A stretch of 64,000 nt of DNA from Parvibaculum sp963696585 (GCA_963696585.1 CAVOKW010000032.1:31310-95309); one strand, 5' to 3'. Counted from the first letter of the stretch, positions 26,027-34,992 are shown. Notes: a model not told the origin generated them from the sequence alone. Numbers and translations are program-made.

Positions 26027-27226
26027 ATGAATATCGACTTCACGCCGGAGGATGAGGCATTTCGCGACGAGGTTCGCGGATTTATCGCGGCGAATCTTCC
26101 GCCGGAATGTGCGGATTCGCCGGCTCTGGGTGTGATGACCGACAAAAGTCTGGTCAAGCGCTGGCACAAGACGCTTTACGAAAAAGGCTGGGCCGCGCCC
26201 GCCTGGCCTGAGGCGTATGGCGGCACGGGATGGAACGCGACGCAGCGGTTTATCTTCAACGAGGAAATCGCCAGAGCCAATGCACCGCGTCTGATGCCCT
26301 TCGGGCTGACCATGGTTGGCCCGGTGATCTATACCTTCGGCAACGCCGAACAGAAGAGCCGCCACTTGCAGGGCATACTTTCGGGCGACGTCTGGTGGTG
26401 CCAGGGCTATTCGGAACCGGGCGCCGGTTCCGATCTTGCCTCGCTTAAAACGATGGCGGTACGCGACGGCGATCATTACGTCGTCAACGGCCAGAAAATA
26501 TGGACGTCCTATGCGCATGAGGCTGACTGGATTTTCTGCCTGGTGCGTACCGAACAGAGCGCCAAGCGGCAGGAAGGGATTTCCTTCCTGCTCATCGACA
26601 TGAGGACACCCGGCATCGAAGTGCGTCCGATCATCTCGATCGCCGGTCTGCACCATCTCAACGAAGTGTTTTTTACCGACGTCAAGGTGCCGGTGCAAAA
26701 TCTCATAGGCGAGGAAAACAAGGGTTGGACCTACGCCAAGTACCTGCTTGTCCATGAGAGAACGAGTATCGGCGGCGTTCCCGAGTCCAAGAAGAAGGCG
26801 GCGCATATCAGGGCGATAGCACGAACGGAGCGGAATGCGGATGGGGGGGCGTTGATGGACGATCCCGCGTTCCAGCGCAAACTCGCCGAGATAGAAGTCA
26901 AGCTCACCAGTCTTGAATACATGAATCTGCGGATTCTCGCCGATGCGGCGGCGGGAAAGGCGGTTGGACCGCAATCGTCCCTGCTGAAGATCGTCGGCAG
27001 CGAGGTTCAGCAGGCTTTGGGTGAACTCGCTGTTGAAGCCGTCGGCTATTATATCGAACCGTTCGAGCAGGGAGCCCTGTCTGGCGGCGTCAACGCACGG
27101 GATATAGGCCCTGCCCATACGCGGAACGTGTGGGCGGATTACGGCTATGGCCGCGCCGCGAGCATCTATGGTGGATCGAATGAGATTCAACACGACGTTA
27201 TCGCCAAGGCGGTCCTTAATCTTTGA
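26027..27226 (+). CDS. Acyl-CoA dehydrogenase, paralog 1
   Basis: The 399-residue ACAD has GYSEPGAGSDLASLKTMAV, the EVFFTDVKVPVQNLIGEENK hinge and the C-terminal ASIYGGSNEIQHDVIAKAV. The ATG at 26027 follows GGGGAGATACGC; an earlier ATG at 25997 adds ten unrelated residues. It is the same length as, and clearly a recent duplicate of, the next gene: the segment from SYAHEADWIFCLVRT to GWTYAK is nearly identical. The YGGSNEIQ segment places Gly at the usual base position, typical of FadE proteins acting on bulky or branched substrates. Confidence 0.92.
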   Translation: MNIDFTPEDEAFRDEVRGFIAANLPPECADSPALGVMTDKSLVKRWHKTLYEKGWAAPAWPEAYGGTGWNATQRFIFNEEIARANAPRLMPFGLTMVGPVIYTFGNAEQKSRHLQGILSGDVWWCQGYSEPGAGSDLASLKTMAVRDGDHYVVNGQKIWTSYAHEADWIFCLVRTEQSAKRQEGISFLLIDMRTPGIEVRPIISIAGLHHLNEVFFTDVKVPVQNLIGEENKGWTYAKYLLVHERTSIGGVPESKKKAAHIRAIARTERNADGGALMDDPAFQRKLAEIEVKLTSLEYMNLRILADAAAGKAVGPQSSLLKIVGSEVQQALGELAVEAVGYYIEPFEQGALSGGVNARDIGPAHTRNVWADYGYGRAASIYGGSNEIQHDVIAKAVLNL

Positions 27227-27318
27227 AAGCGGCGGATAATTTGGTCTTTTGCCCGCTCGGATAAATTCATTACAATCAAGACGCAAACACTCAGATCGTT
27301 GCCACGAAAGGTCAGTAG

Positions 27319-28518
27319 ATGGATATCGAGCTTACGAAAGAGGACGAAGCCTTCCGCGCGGAAGTCCGTCGGTTCATTTCGGAAAAATTGCCTAAGGAGC
27401 TGGCCGAGAAAGACACAGTGGGCGCGTCTGGCGCACGCAGCGCGCTCAAGCGCTGGCAGAAGGACCTCTACGAGAAAGGCTGGGTAGCGGTCAATTGGCC
27501 CAAGCAGTATGGCGGCACCGGATGGACGCCGATGCAGAAGCATATTTTCAACGAGGAGATGGCCGCCGCGAACGCGCCGCGTCTGTCGCCTTTCGGTCTG
27601 TCGATGGTCGGTCCGGTGATCTATACCTTCGGCAACGAAGAGCAGAAAAAGCAGCATCTGGCGGGTATTCTTACCGGCGATGTCTGGTGGTGTCAGGGCT
27701 ATTCGGAGCCGGGATCCGGATCGGACCTCGCCTCGCTGAAGACCAAGGCCGTGCGTCAGGGCGATCATTACATCGTCAATGGCCAGAAAATCTGGACGTC
27801 CTATGCCCACGAAGCCGATTGGATATTCTGTCTCGTGCGAACGGATGATACATCAAAACCACAGGAAGGTATCTCGTTCCTTCTGATCGACATGAAGACG
27901 CCCGGCATCGAGGTGAAGCCCATCATTTCCATCGATGGCCTGCATCACCTGAACGAAGTTTTTTTCACTGACGTCAAGGTGCCGGTGACGAACCGCATCG
28001 GCGATGAAAACAAGGGCTGGACCTACGCCAAGTTCCTGCTCGTCAATGAGCGCACCGGCATTGCAGGTGTTCCTGAGTCCAAGCGCAAGATCGCGCAACT
28101 CAGAAAGATCGCGAAGCAGGAAAGGCTTGGCGATGGCGCGGCGCTGGCGGACGAACCGGCATTCATGACGAGGCTCTCCGAAATCGAGGTGAAGCTTACC
28201 GGTCTCGAATATACCAATCTGAGGATCGTCGCGGAGGAGGTGGCGGGCCGCCCTGCTGGCCCCTCTTCCTCGACCTTGAAGATTGTCGGGACCGAAGTTC
28301 AGCAGGCGTTGTCGGAGCTTGCCGTCGAAGCAGCCGCCTTCTACGCCATGCCGTTCCAGAAGGAACATTTGATGGGAATTGCCAATGAAGCGCCTGTCGG
28401 GCCCGCCTATGCGGTGAGTGTGACAAGTGCCTATAATTTCGGTCGCGCCGCTTCGATTTATGGCGGCTCGAACGAAATCCAGCGCAATGTCATCGCAAAG
28501 GCCGTTCTGGGACTTTGA
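27319..28518 (+). CDS. Acyl-CoA dehydrogenase, paralog 2
   Basis: The 399-residue ACAD is a tandem copy of the preceding gene. The domain motifs are the same: GYSEPGSGSDLASLKTKAV, EVFFTDVKVPVTNRIGDENK and ASIYGGSNEIQRNVIAKAV. AAAGGTCAGTAG lies before the ATG. A strong intrinsic terminator 20 bases after the stop ends the plus-strand run. Divergence is concentrated in the N-terminal third and the stretch after HERT/NERT, consistent with altered substrate fit. Both paralogs may be full homotetramers. Confidence 0.92.
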   Translation: MDIELTKEDEAFRAEVRRFISEKLPKELAEKDTVGASGARSALKRWQKDLYEKGWVAVNWPKQYGGTGWTPMQKHIFNEEMAAANAPRLSPFGLSMVGPVIYTFGNEEQKKQHLAGILTGDVWWCQGYSEPGSGSDLASLKTKAVRQGDHYIVNGQKIWTSYAHEADWIFCLVRTDDTSKPQEGISFLLIDMKTPGIEVKPIISIDGLHHLNEVFFTDVKVPVTNRIGDENKGWTYAKFLLVNERTGIAGVPESKRKIAQLRKIAKQERLGDGAALADEPAFMTRLSEIEVKLTGLEYTNLRIVAEEVAGRPAGPSSSTLKIVGTEVQQALSELAVEAAAFYAMPFQKEHLMGIANEAPVGPAYAVSVTSAYNFGRAASIYGGSNEIQRNVIAKAVLGL

Positions 28519-28538
28519 CGGAGCATCCGGACGTGCGA

Positions 28539-28570
28539 AGGGCCGCATCGGGGATGCGGCCCTTTTTTAT
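28539..28570. terminator. Intrinsic terminator after the acyl-CoA dehydrogenase run
   Basis: A perfect 11-bp stem AGGGCCGCATC/GATGCGGCCCT with a GGG loop is followed by TTTTTT. It lies between convergent genes and closes the plus-strand operon; with only one T-tract it is mainly plus-directed. Confidence 0.92.
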
Positions 28571-28593
28571 GTCAGTCCGCCAAACCTTCAGGC

Positions 28594-29724
28594 TCAGGCG
28601 GCCTGCGAATAGCGCTTGAGCTGGTGGTCGACATTGCCGAACTGGGTGTCGATCATGGTGAGGCGCTTGAAGTAGTGACCAACGCTGAGTTCGTCGGTCA
28701 TGCCCATGCCGCCATGAAGCTGCACGGCCTGCTGACCAATGAAGCGACCGGCCTTGCCGATCTGCACCTTGGCACCCGCAGCGGCCTTGGCGCGTTCGGT
28801 CTCGCCTTCGGTGAGCTTGAGGTTGACCATGTAGGTCATGGAAACCGACTGCTCATAGGCCATGAACATGTCGACCATGCGATGCTGAAGCACCTGGAAC
28901 TTGCCGATTGCGACGCCGAACTGCTTGCGCGTCTTGCAATATTCAACAGTTGCAGCATTGAGTTCCTTCATGCCGCCAATGGCTTCGGCGCAGAGCGCGG
29001 CGATGGCCTGATCGGTGACTTTTTCGACGAGCGGCAGGCCCTTGCCTTCCGCGCCGATGAGGGCGTCGGCACCGAGCTTCACATTCTCGAAGGTTATTTC
29101 GGAAGCGCGGCGACCATCAACGGTCGGGTAGTCGCGCGTCGAGACGCCGGGGGCGGACTTGTCGACGATGAAGACCGAGACGCCATCACGATCACGCTGG
29201 CCGCCAGATGTGCGCGCCGTGACAATGAGCTTCTGTGCCCAGGGCGCCGCGATCACAACGCATTTGAAGCCATTGAGGACATAGCCGGCGCCGTCCTTCT
29301 TCGCCGTGGTGACGAGATCGGCGAGGTTGTAGCGGCCCTGCGGCTCGGCATAGGCGAAAGCCCAGACGGTTTCGCCGCCGATAATGCCGGGGATCAGCTC
29401 TTCCTGCTGCGCGGCCGATCCGCCTTCGCGCAGGAAGCCACCCGCGATCACGACCGTTTCAACGAAAGGCTCGACGACGAGGTGACGACCGAACTCTTCC
29501 ATGACGATCATGGTTTCGATGGCGCCGCCGCCGAGGCCGCCAAGCTCTTCCGGGAAGGGGGCGGCCAGAAGGCCAAGCTCGGCGAACTGCGCCCAATAGT
29601 CGGGACGCCAGCCTTCCGCCGACTTCACGATCTTGCGCCGCGTGTCGAAGTCATATTTGTCGGCGAGCAAGCTCTGCACCGTGTTGCGAAGCAGGGTCTG
29701 CTCCTCGCTGAACGAAAAATCCAT
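28594..29724 (-). CDS. Acyl-CoA dehydrogenase (FadE-like)
   Basis: The 376-residue ACAD begins MDFSFSEEQTLLRNTVQSLL and ends VQLHGGMGMTDELSVGHYFK plus a short tail. It belongs to the same short type as the gene at 24838 but is encoded on the other strand with an SDR and an acyl-CoA synthetase upstream. That trio looks like a separate activation-plus-oxidation unit. Its middle domain has AYAEPQGRYNLADLVTTAKK, a loose match to the SEPGAGSD motif. Electron transfer would be to ETF. Confidence 0.9.
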   Translation of the reverse strand: MDFSFSEEQTLLRNTVQSLLADKYDFDTRRKIVKSAEGWRPDYWAQFAELGLLAAPFPEELGGLGGGAIETMIVMEEFGRHLVVEPFVETVVIAGGFLREGGSAAQQEELIPGIIGGETVWAFAYAEPQGRYNLADLVTTAKKDGAGYVLNGFKCVVIAAPWAQKLIVTARTSGGQRDRDGVSVFIVDKSAPGVSTRDYPTVDGRRASEITFENVKLGADALIGAEGKGLPLVEKVTDQAIAALCAEAIGGMKELNAATVEYCKTRKQFGVAIGKFQVLQHRMVDMFMAYEQSVSMTYMVNLKLTEGETERAKAAAGAKVQIGKAGRFIGQQAVQLHGGMGMTDELSVGHYFKRLTMIDTQFGNVDHQLKRYSQAA

Positions 29725-29798
29725 TGTCAGCTTTCATCCTTGTCTGGTGTTTGTCTTCGGCCTGACGGCCCGGTTCCATATGGCCGCTGGTATTCCCG

Positions 29799-30701
29799 TC
29801 AGCCGCCGATCTCGTCCGGCGGTCTCGTCTTGCTGAGGAGGTCCCTGACGATCGGGCCAAGCTCGACCGGATCGAAACGGCGTTTCGGATTGATGGCGGG
29901 CCCGCGATGCCAGCGCTCGAAGACTGTCAGCCGCCCGCCCGTCGACTCGAAGACCTGTCCGGTCACGTCTTTCGACTCGCTGCTTCCGAGCCAGACGACG
30001 ACCGGCGCGATATTGGCGGGATCGCGGGGGTTCCACTCGCCCTCGGGCACCGCCACGGCATAGCCGAGATCTTCCGTCATCCGGGTAAGCGCGCCCGGCG
30101 AGATCGCATTCACGGTGATGCCGTAGCGCGCAAGCTCCATCGCCGCCGTGATCGTGAAAGCGGCAATGCCGGCTTTGGCCGCGCCATAATTGCATTGACC
30201 CTGATTGCCCAGCAGGCCCGAGACGGAGGTTGTGTTGATGATGCGGGCGTCGACCGTCTTGCCTTCCTTTACCTGTGCCCGCCAGTAGTTCGCGGCATGG
30301 TGCGCCGGGCAAAACGTGCCTCTCAGGTGAACCTTGATGACCGCATCCCATTCGTCGATCGTCATGTTGGTCAGCATGCGGTCGCGCAAAATGCCGGCAT
30401 TGCTGACGAGCACGTCGAGGCCGCCAAAGGTCGAGATCGCCTGATCGACCATCCGTTTGGCGCCGTCCCAATCGGACACGTCATCGCCATTGGCGACCGC
30501 CTCGCCCCCCATGGCCCTGATTTCTTTCACAACCGCTTCGGCGGGTTCGCTCGACCGGCCTTCGCCTGTCCGCTCGCCACCGAGATCGTTCACGACCACC
30601 TTGGCGCCCTGACGCGCGAATTCCAGGCAATGCTCCCGCCCGATACCTCTGGCACCGCCCGTCACGATAACGACGCGCCCCTTGCACAATCCAGACGTCA
30701 T
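29799..30701 (-). CDS. SDR-family 3-hydroxyacyl-CoA or alcohol dehydrogenase
   Basis: The 300-residue protein has the cofactor motif TGGARGIG (14-21), VNDLGG after beta-2, NAG at about 101 and the catalytic Ser161, Tyr172 and Lys176 (CNYGAAKAG). The acidic residue in NDL favours NAD(H). The VNDLGGERTGEG pattern and the 300-residue length resemble the dehydrogenase part of multifunctional enzyme 2, so 3-hydroxyacyl-CoA oxidation is likely. It sits between FadE and the acyl-CoA synthetase; the synthetase stop is 16 bases upstream of its ATG. Confidence 0.9.
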   Translation of the reverse strand: MTSGLCKGRVVIVTGGARGIGREHCLEFARQGAKVVVNDLGGERTGEGRSSEPAEAVVKEIRAMGGEAVANGDDVSDWDGAKRMVDQAISTFGGLDVLVSNAGILRDRMLTNMTIDEWDAVIKVHLRGTFCPAHHAANYWRAQVKEGKTVDARIINTTSVSGLLGNQGQCNYGAAKAGIAAFTITAAMELARYGITVNAISPGALTRMTEDLGYAVAVPEGEWNPRDPANIAPVVVWLGSSESKDVTGQVFESTGGRLTVFERWHRGPAINPKRRFDPVELGPIVRDLLSKTRPPDEIGG

Positions 30702-30717
30702 TCTTTTTCCCTTCCCG

Positions 30718-32292
30718 TCATATTTTCTTTTCGCCTTGCCAGTATCTGTCGCGAACCGTTCGCCGCACGATCTTGCCCGTCGTCAGCCGCGGCAGGTCAT
30801 CTGCAAAATCGACGGATCGGGGGCGTTTATAGGCCGCCAGCCGCGCTCCCACGAAATCAAGTATGTCCTTGGCCAGCGCTTCGCTCGGCTCGTAACCTTC
30901 ATTGAGCTGAACGACCGCCTTCACTTCTTCGCCCCATTCCTTGTTGGGCACGCCGACCGTGGCCACGTCCTTGACCGAGGGGTGCTGAAGGATCTCCTGG
31001 TCGATCTCGGCGGGATAGATGTTGACGCCGCCGGAAATAATGACCTCGGCGCTGCGGCCGGTCAGGAACAGGAATCCGTCCTCATCGACATAGCCCATGT
31101 CGCCCATGGTGAAGAAATCGCCCCGGTAGACGCTCGCGGTTTTTTCCGGCGCCTTGAAATATTCGAACCGGCCGGTTTCCGGCGCCTTGAAATAGACGGT
31201 GCCGATCTCGCCCCGCGGCAATTCCTTGCCGTTCTCGTCCTGAATCTGCAGAACGACACCCTCCGTCGGCCTGCCCACCGAACCGGGCTTTTCCACCCAT
31301 TCGTCCGGATGGACAAAGACGCCGCCGCCTTCCGTCGCGCCGTAATATTCAAAGACGACCGGACCGAGCCACTCGATTGTCTCCCGCTTCACATGCACGG
31401 GGCAGGGGGCCGCCCCGTGGAGGATCCACCTCAGCGTCGAGATGTCGTATTTGGCCCGGACCTCGGGCGGAAGAAGGAGAATGCGGTGAAGCATGGTCGG
31501 TACGACATGCGTATGCGTGATGCGCTGTTCATCGACCAGCCGAAGCATTTCCTCTGCGTCCCACTTGTCCATCAGTACCGTGCCGACGCCGGCCGAGAGC
31601 GGAAGCAGGAGATTGAGGGACAGCGGCGCCGCGTGATAGAGCGGCCCTGTCACCACAGCCAGGTCCGTGGCGTTGTTGAACCGCGCCGTCTCGACCATCT
31701 TGCTGAAAAGCGACGAGGCCGCTGGCGCGCTGCCCCGGTAAACGCCCTTCGGATGACCGGTCGTGCCCGACGTATAGAGCATCTGGCTGCCGATGACGGG
31801 ATCGTCGATATTCGCGCCGGACTCGCGCGCGACGAGCGCGTCGTAAGAGGCAAAACCCTCGATTGGTCCGCCCACGGCGAGCTTGATGCGCAGACCGGAC
31901 GCTGCGGCAGCGGCTTGCGTCGCCGAGGGAGCAAGCCGTATATCCGCGATAAAAGCCTTGGCCTCGCAATTGTCCACGATATAGGCGACTTCCGCAGGCG
32001 TGAGATGCCAGTTGACGGGAGTCATCCGGAATCCGGCCCGTTGACAGGCCATGACGGTTTCGACGAATTCGGGACGGTTGATGCAGAGCAGCGCCACACC
32101 ATCGCCGGGTTGAAGGCCCGCGCCTCGCAACACCCTGACCAGCCGGTTGGCCTGCGCATTCAACTCCGAAAAACTGCGGTTGCCTTTTTCGGATGAAATC
32201 GCGAGCCGGTCCGGCGTCTGGGCTGCGTGCCAGGCGACGATCATTCCCTTCGATGCAGCGTCCTCGAACGACAGGCTTGACGCAGCTGTCAT
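30718..32292 (-). CDS. AMP-forming acyl-CoA synthetase
   Basis: The 524-residue protein shows the P-loop-like signature MLYTSGTTGHPKGV, the middle YGATEGGGVFVHP motif, the A8 region GDMGYVDEDGFLFLTGR and the C-terminal Lys in TGKIVRR. It activates a carboxylic acid with ATP and CoA through an acyl-AMP. As first gene of the minus-strand unit it feeds the SDR and FadE downstream. GGGAGGA lies before the ATG. An 18-bp perfect palindrome with an embedded TATAAT lies 78 bases upstream. Bile-acid, terpenoid or fatty acid specificity cannot be told. Confidence 0.92.
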   Translation of the reverse strand: MTAASSLSFEDAASKGMIVAWHAAQTPDRLAISSEKGNRSFSELNAQANRLVRVLRGAGLQPGDGVALLCINRPEFVETVMACQRAGFRMTPVNWHLTPAEVAYIVDNCEAKAFIADIRLAPSATQAAAAASGLRIKLAVGGPIEGFASYDALVARESGANIDDPVIGSQMLYTSGTTGHPKGVYRGSAPAASSLFSKMVETARFNNATDLAVVTGPLYHAAPLSLNLLLPLSAGVGTVLMDKWDAEEMLRLVDEQRITHTHVVPTMLHRILLLPPEVRAKYDISTLRWILHGAAPCPVHVKRETIEWLGPVVFEYYGATEGGGVFVHPDEWVEKPGSVGRPTEGVVLQIQDENGKELPRGEIGTVYFKAPETGRFEYFKAPEKTASVYRGDFFTMGDMGYVDEDGFLFLTGRSAEVIISGGVNIYPAEIDQEILQHPSVKDVATVGVPNKEWGEEVKAVVQLNEGYEPSEALAKDILDFVGARLAAYKRPRSVDFADDLPRLTTGKIVRRTVRDRYWQGEKKI

Positions 32293-32369
32293 GGTTCCTC
32301 CCTGAAACGTTTTTCCCGGTTGCCGACTCTAGCGGTCGACTTTGGATGGTTTAATCATCCGTATTTTCC

Positions 32370-32387
32370 AAAACATTATAATGTTTT
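32370..32387. promoter_or_regulatory. Perfect 18-bp palindrome upstream of the acyl-CoA synthetase
   Basis: AAAACATTATAATGTTTT reads identically on both strands and contains a -10-like TATAAT. A second inverted repeat GGATG-N7-CATCC lies at 32344-32360, closer to the synthetase. The layout suits a dimeric repressor controlling the synthetase-SDR-FadE unit. No regulator gene adjoins it. Confidence 0.6.
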
Positions 32388-32465
32388 TGCGGGAGGCTGT
32401 CGATGGCCTGAAAGCCGCCGCGAAATCTCCGGCGCGTGGATAAAAAAGATCAGTTTGCCTCGACG

Positions 32466-32513
32466 TCAGATGACGCCATCGGCCTTCAGGGCGTCGATTT
32501 CGCTGTCGCTGAG
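32466..32513 (-). pseudogene. Remnant of the C-terminus of a CaiB/BaiF-type CoA transferase
   Basis: On the minus strand the frame ending at TGA 32466-32468 reads LSDSEIDALKADGVI. This is the characteristic ending of family III CoA transferases (a GLSDAEIAALKADGVI type tail). No upstream part of such a gene is present in frame; a six-G run at 32514-32519 joins it to a different fragment. It is a short relic, so the call rests on one motif. Confidence 0.45.
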
Positions 32514-32629
32514 CCCCCCAGCAGATAGTCGATCTTGCGCAGTCTGCGCGTCTCGGCGCGCGCCCAAAGGGTTCCGACAAGATGGGCTTTTCCGGCAAGA
32601 TCGATGCATGCAAAAATTCGTCGCTCCAT
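32486..32629 (-). pseudogene. Truncated HipA-like toxin gene remnant with internal deletion
   Basis: From an ATG at 32629 the minus strand reads 47 residues: MERRIFACIDLAGKAHLVGT, then LWARA and ETRRLRKIDYLLGG. The first part matches the N-terminus of HipA-domain proteins that continue LWARxRxxRESASFEYD. The second part matches the later TPRTLREIDYLLG segment. About 80 residues between them are missing, and the frame ends soon after. It therefore cannot encode a kinase. No HipB-like antitoxin is nearby. GAGGCG precedes the ATG. Confidence 0.55.
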
Positions 32630-32684
32630 TCAGCGCCTCTTGTGGCGAACCCGCTGTGCCAAGATTATAACAATTCTAATCTGC

Positions 32685-32713
32685 TTGACGTCATCGCCCC
32701 ATCAACTTAGAGT
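32685..32713 (+). promoter_or_regulatory. Candidate katG promoter
   Basis: TTGACG (32685-32690) and TAGAGT (32708-32713) are 17 bases apart, about 60 bases before the katG ATG. The -35 box lies in TTGACGTCA, a motif that recurs in the gap downstream of katG. No clear OxyR site was recognised. Confidence 0.4.
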
Positions 32714-32774
32714 CATTCTTATATGAGGCCTGACCATAACGGGCGGGCGCTGCGGCTTTTCAGGGAGACTTAAA

Positions 32775-34925
32775 ATGAGCAAAGGCAAATGCCCCGTCAT
32801 GCATGGCGGCGCGACAGAGGTCGGCATGTCGAACATGGAATGGTGGCCCAAGGCGCTGAACCTCGACATCCTGCATCAGCATGATGCCAAGACCAATCCG
32901 ATGGGCGCGGGCTTCAACTATCGCGACGCGGTCAGGAAGCTTGACGTCAAGGCGCTGAAGAAAGACCTGCATGCCCTGATGACCGACAGCCGCGACTGGT
33001 GGCCGGCGGATTGGGGTCATTATGGCGGCCTGATGATCCGCATGGCCTGGCACGCGGCCGGCTCCTATCGCATCGCCGACGGGCGTGGTGGCGGCGGCAC
33101 CGGCAATCAGCGTTTTGCGCCGCTGAATTCCTGGCCCGATAATGTCAATCTCGACAAGGCGCGGCGTCTGTTGTGGCCGATCAAGAAGAAATACGGCAAC
33201 AGGATCAGCTGGGCCGATCTCATCCTCCTGGCCGGCACGATTGCCTATGAGTCCATGGGGCTCAAGACTTTCGGTTTCGGCTTCGGGCGCGAGGATATCT
33301 GGCATCCGGAAAAGGACGTCTATTGGGGCTCGGAAAAGGCGTGGCTGGGGCGTGATCGTTATGAGAACGATGAAGACCCGCAATCCCTTGAAAACCCGCT
33401 TGCCGCCGTGCAGATGGGCCTGATCTATGTCAATCCGGAAGGCGTTGGCGGCAAGCCCGATCCGCTCAAGACAGCGCTTGAAGTTCGCGAGACATTCAGG
33501 CGCATGGCGATGAATGACGAGGAAACCGTTGCCCTGACGGCGGGCGGCCACACGGTCGGCAAAACGCATGGCAATGGTGATGCCAGCCTGCTGGGTCCCA
33601 ATCCGGAAGCGGCGGGCCTTGAGATGCAGGGCATGGGATGGGCCAATCCGAAGATGGACGGCAAGGCGAGCAAGGCCGTGACGTCCGGCCTGGAAGGTGC
33701 CTGGACAACACATCCCACGCGTTTCGACATGGGCTATTTCGATCTGCTGTTCGGTTATGAATGGGCGCTGACCAAGAGCCCGGCAGGTGCCCATCAGTGG
33801 GAGCCGGTCAATCTCAAGGAAGAAGACAAGCCGGTCGATGCCAGCGATCCGACGATCCGTCGCAATGTCATGATGACGGACGCCGACATGGCGATGAAAA
33901 TGGATCCGGCCTATCGCGCCATCTGCGAAAAGTTCATGGCCGATCCGCAATATTTCAATGATTGCTTCGCCCGCGCCTGGTTCAAGCTGACGCATCGCGA
34001 CATGGGGCCGAAAGTCCGCTACCTCGGACCCGATGTGCCCAGGGAAGATCTGATCTGGCAGGACCCGGTTCCCGCCGGGCGCACCAAATACAAGGTGAAT
34101 GCGGTCAAGGCGAAGATCGCGGCGAGCGGATTGACGATTGGTGAAATGGTCGCCACCGCCTGGGACAGTGCGCGGACGTTCCGCGGCTCGGACATGCGGG
34201 GTGGCGCCAATGGTGCGCGCATCCGTCTGGCCCCGCAAAAGGACTGGGAAGGCAATGAACCGGCGCGTCTTGCCAGGGTGCTCGCCGTGCTCGAACCCAT
34301 CGCGGCAAAAGCAGGTGCAAGCCTTGCCGATGTCATCGTGCTGGCCGGCAATGTCGGCATCGAACAGGCGGCGAAGGCCGCCGGCTTCAAGGTGAGCGTT
34401 CCCTTCGCGCCAGGTCGGGGTGATGCCACTCCGGACATGACGGATGCCGACTCCTTCGAGCCGCTCGAACCTGTTGCCGATGGTTATCGCAACTGGCTGA
34501 AAAAGGACTATGTGGTGAGTGCTGAAGAGCTGTTGCTCGACCGCACACAGCTCATGGGTCTGACAGCCAAGGAGATGACCGTGCTTGTCGGGGGCATGCG
34601 GGTTCTCGGCACCAATCATGGCGGGACCAAGCAGGGTGTTTTCACGGATCGGGTCGGCGTGCTGACGAACGACTTTTTCGTCAACCTCACCGACATGGCT
34701 TATGCGTGGAAGCCTGCGGGTAACAATCTCTATGAGATCCGCGATCGCAAGACGGACAGCGTCAAATGGACGGCGAGCCGCGTGGATCTGGTGTTCGGAT
34801 CAAACTCGATCCTGCGCGCCTATGCCGAAGTCTATGCGCAGGACGACAACAAGCAGAAGTTCGTTGAGGATTTCATCGCCGCCTGGACCAAGGTCATGAA
34901 TGCGGATCGTTTCGATCTGGCGTGA
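32775..34925 (+). CDS. katG: Catalase-peroxidase KatG
   Basis: The 716-residue haem enzyme has distal Arg89-Trp92-His93 (MIRMAWHAAGS) and the proximal haem ligand His259 (TAGGHTVGKTHG). Tyr218 (LIYVNPEG) and Met244 (RRMAMND) can form the Met-Tyr-Trp adduct needed for catalase activity, with the spacing known from other KatGs. The C-terminal half is the non-haem duplicated domain. It destroys hydrogen peroxide in the cytoplasm, including that made by acyl-CoA and flavin oxidases. GGGAGACTTAAA precedes the ATG. It stands alone between two long intergenic gaps. Confidence 0.98.
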   Translation: MSKGKCPVMHGGATEVGMSNMEWWPKALNLDILHQHDAKTNPMGAGFNYRDAVRKLDVKALKKDLHALMTDSRDWWPADWGHYGGLMIRMAWHAAGSYRIADGRGGGGTGNQRFAPLNSWPDNVNLDKARRLLWPIKKKYGNRISWADLILLAGTIAYESMGLKTFGFGFGREDIWHPEKDVYWGSEKAWLGRDRYENDEDPQSLENPLAAVQMGLIYVNPEGVGGKPDPLKTALEVRETFRRMAMNDEETVALTAGGHTVGKTHGNGDASLLGPNPEAAGLEMQGMGWANPKMDGKASKAVTSGLEGAWTTHPTRFDMGYFDLLFGYEWALTKSPAGAHQWEPVNLKEEDKPVDASDPTIRRNVMMTDADMAMKMDPAYRAICEKFMADPQYFNDCFARAWFKLTHRDMGPKVRYLGPDVPREDLIWQDPVPAGRTKYKVNAVKAKIAASGLTIGEMVATAWDSARTFRGSDMRGGANGARIRLAPQKDWEGNEPARLARVLAVLEPIAAKAGASLADVIVLAGNVGIEQAAKAAGFKVSVPFAPGRGDATPDMTDADSFEPLEPVADGYRNWLKKDYVVSAEELLLDRTQLMGLTAKEMTVLVGGMRVLGTNHGGTKQGVFTDRVGVLTNDFFVNLTDMAYAWKPAGNNLYEIRDRKTDSVKWTASRVDLVFGSNSILRAYAEVYAQDDNKQKFVEDFIAAWTKVMNADRFDLA

Positions 34926-34966
34926 TTGACGCGGGCGCAAACGCCTGATCCATGACGAAGCAGACA

Positions 34967-34992
34967 CGCCGCCAGCTCTCCTGCTGGCGGCG
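34967..34992. terminator. Stem-loop downstream of katG
   Basis: A perfect 10-bp stem CGCCGCCAGC/GCTGGCGGCG with loop TCTCCT lies 41 bases after the katG stop. There is no T-tract, so it may be a weak terminator or an mRNA 3' stabiliser. Confidence 0.5.

Noticed and set aside
30682..32196. 504-codon plus-strand open frame
   Set aside because: Antisense shadow of the acyl-CoA synthetase; no motif or start signal.
32320..32670. 116-codon plus-strand open frame in the gap before katG
   Set aside because: Low-complexity composition, no ribosome site and no family resemblance; the gap is better explained by the palindrome and minus-strand gene remnants.
32760..34619. 619-codon minus-strand open frame
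   Set aside because: Antisense to katG, which has all catalytic residues.
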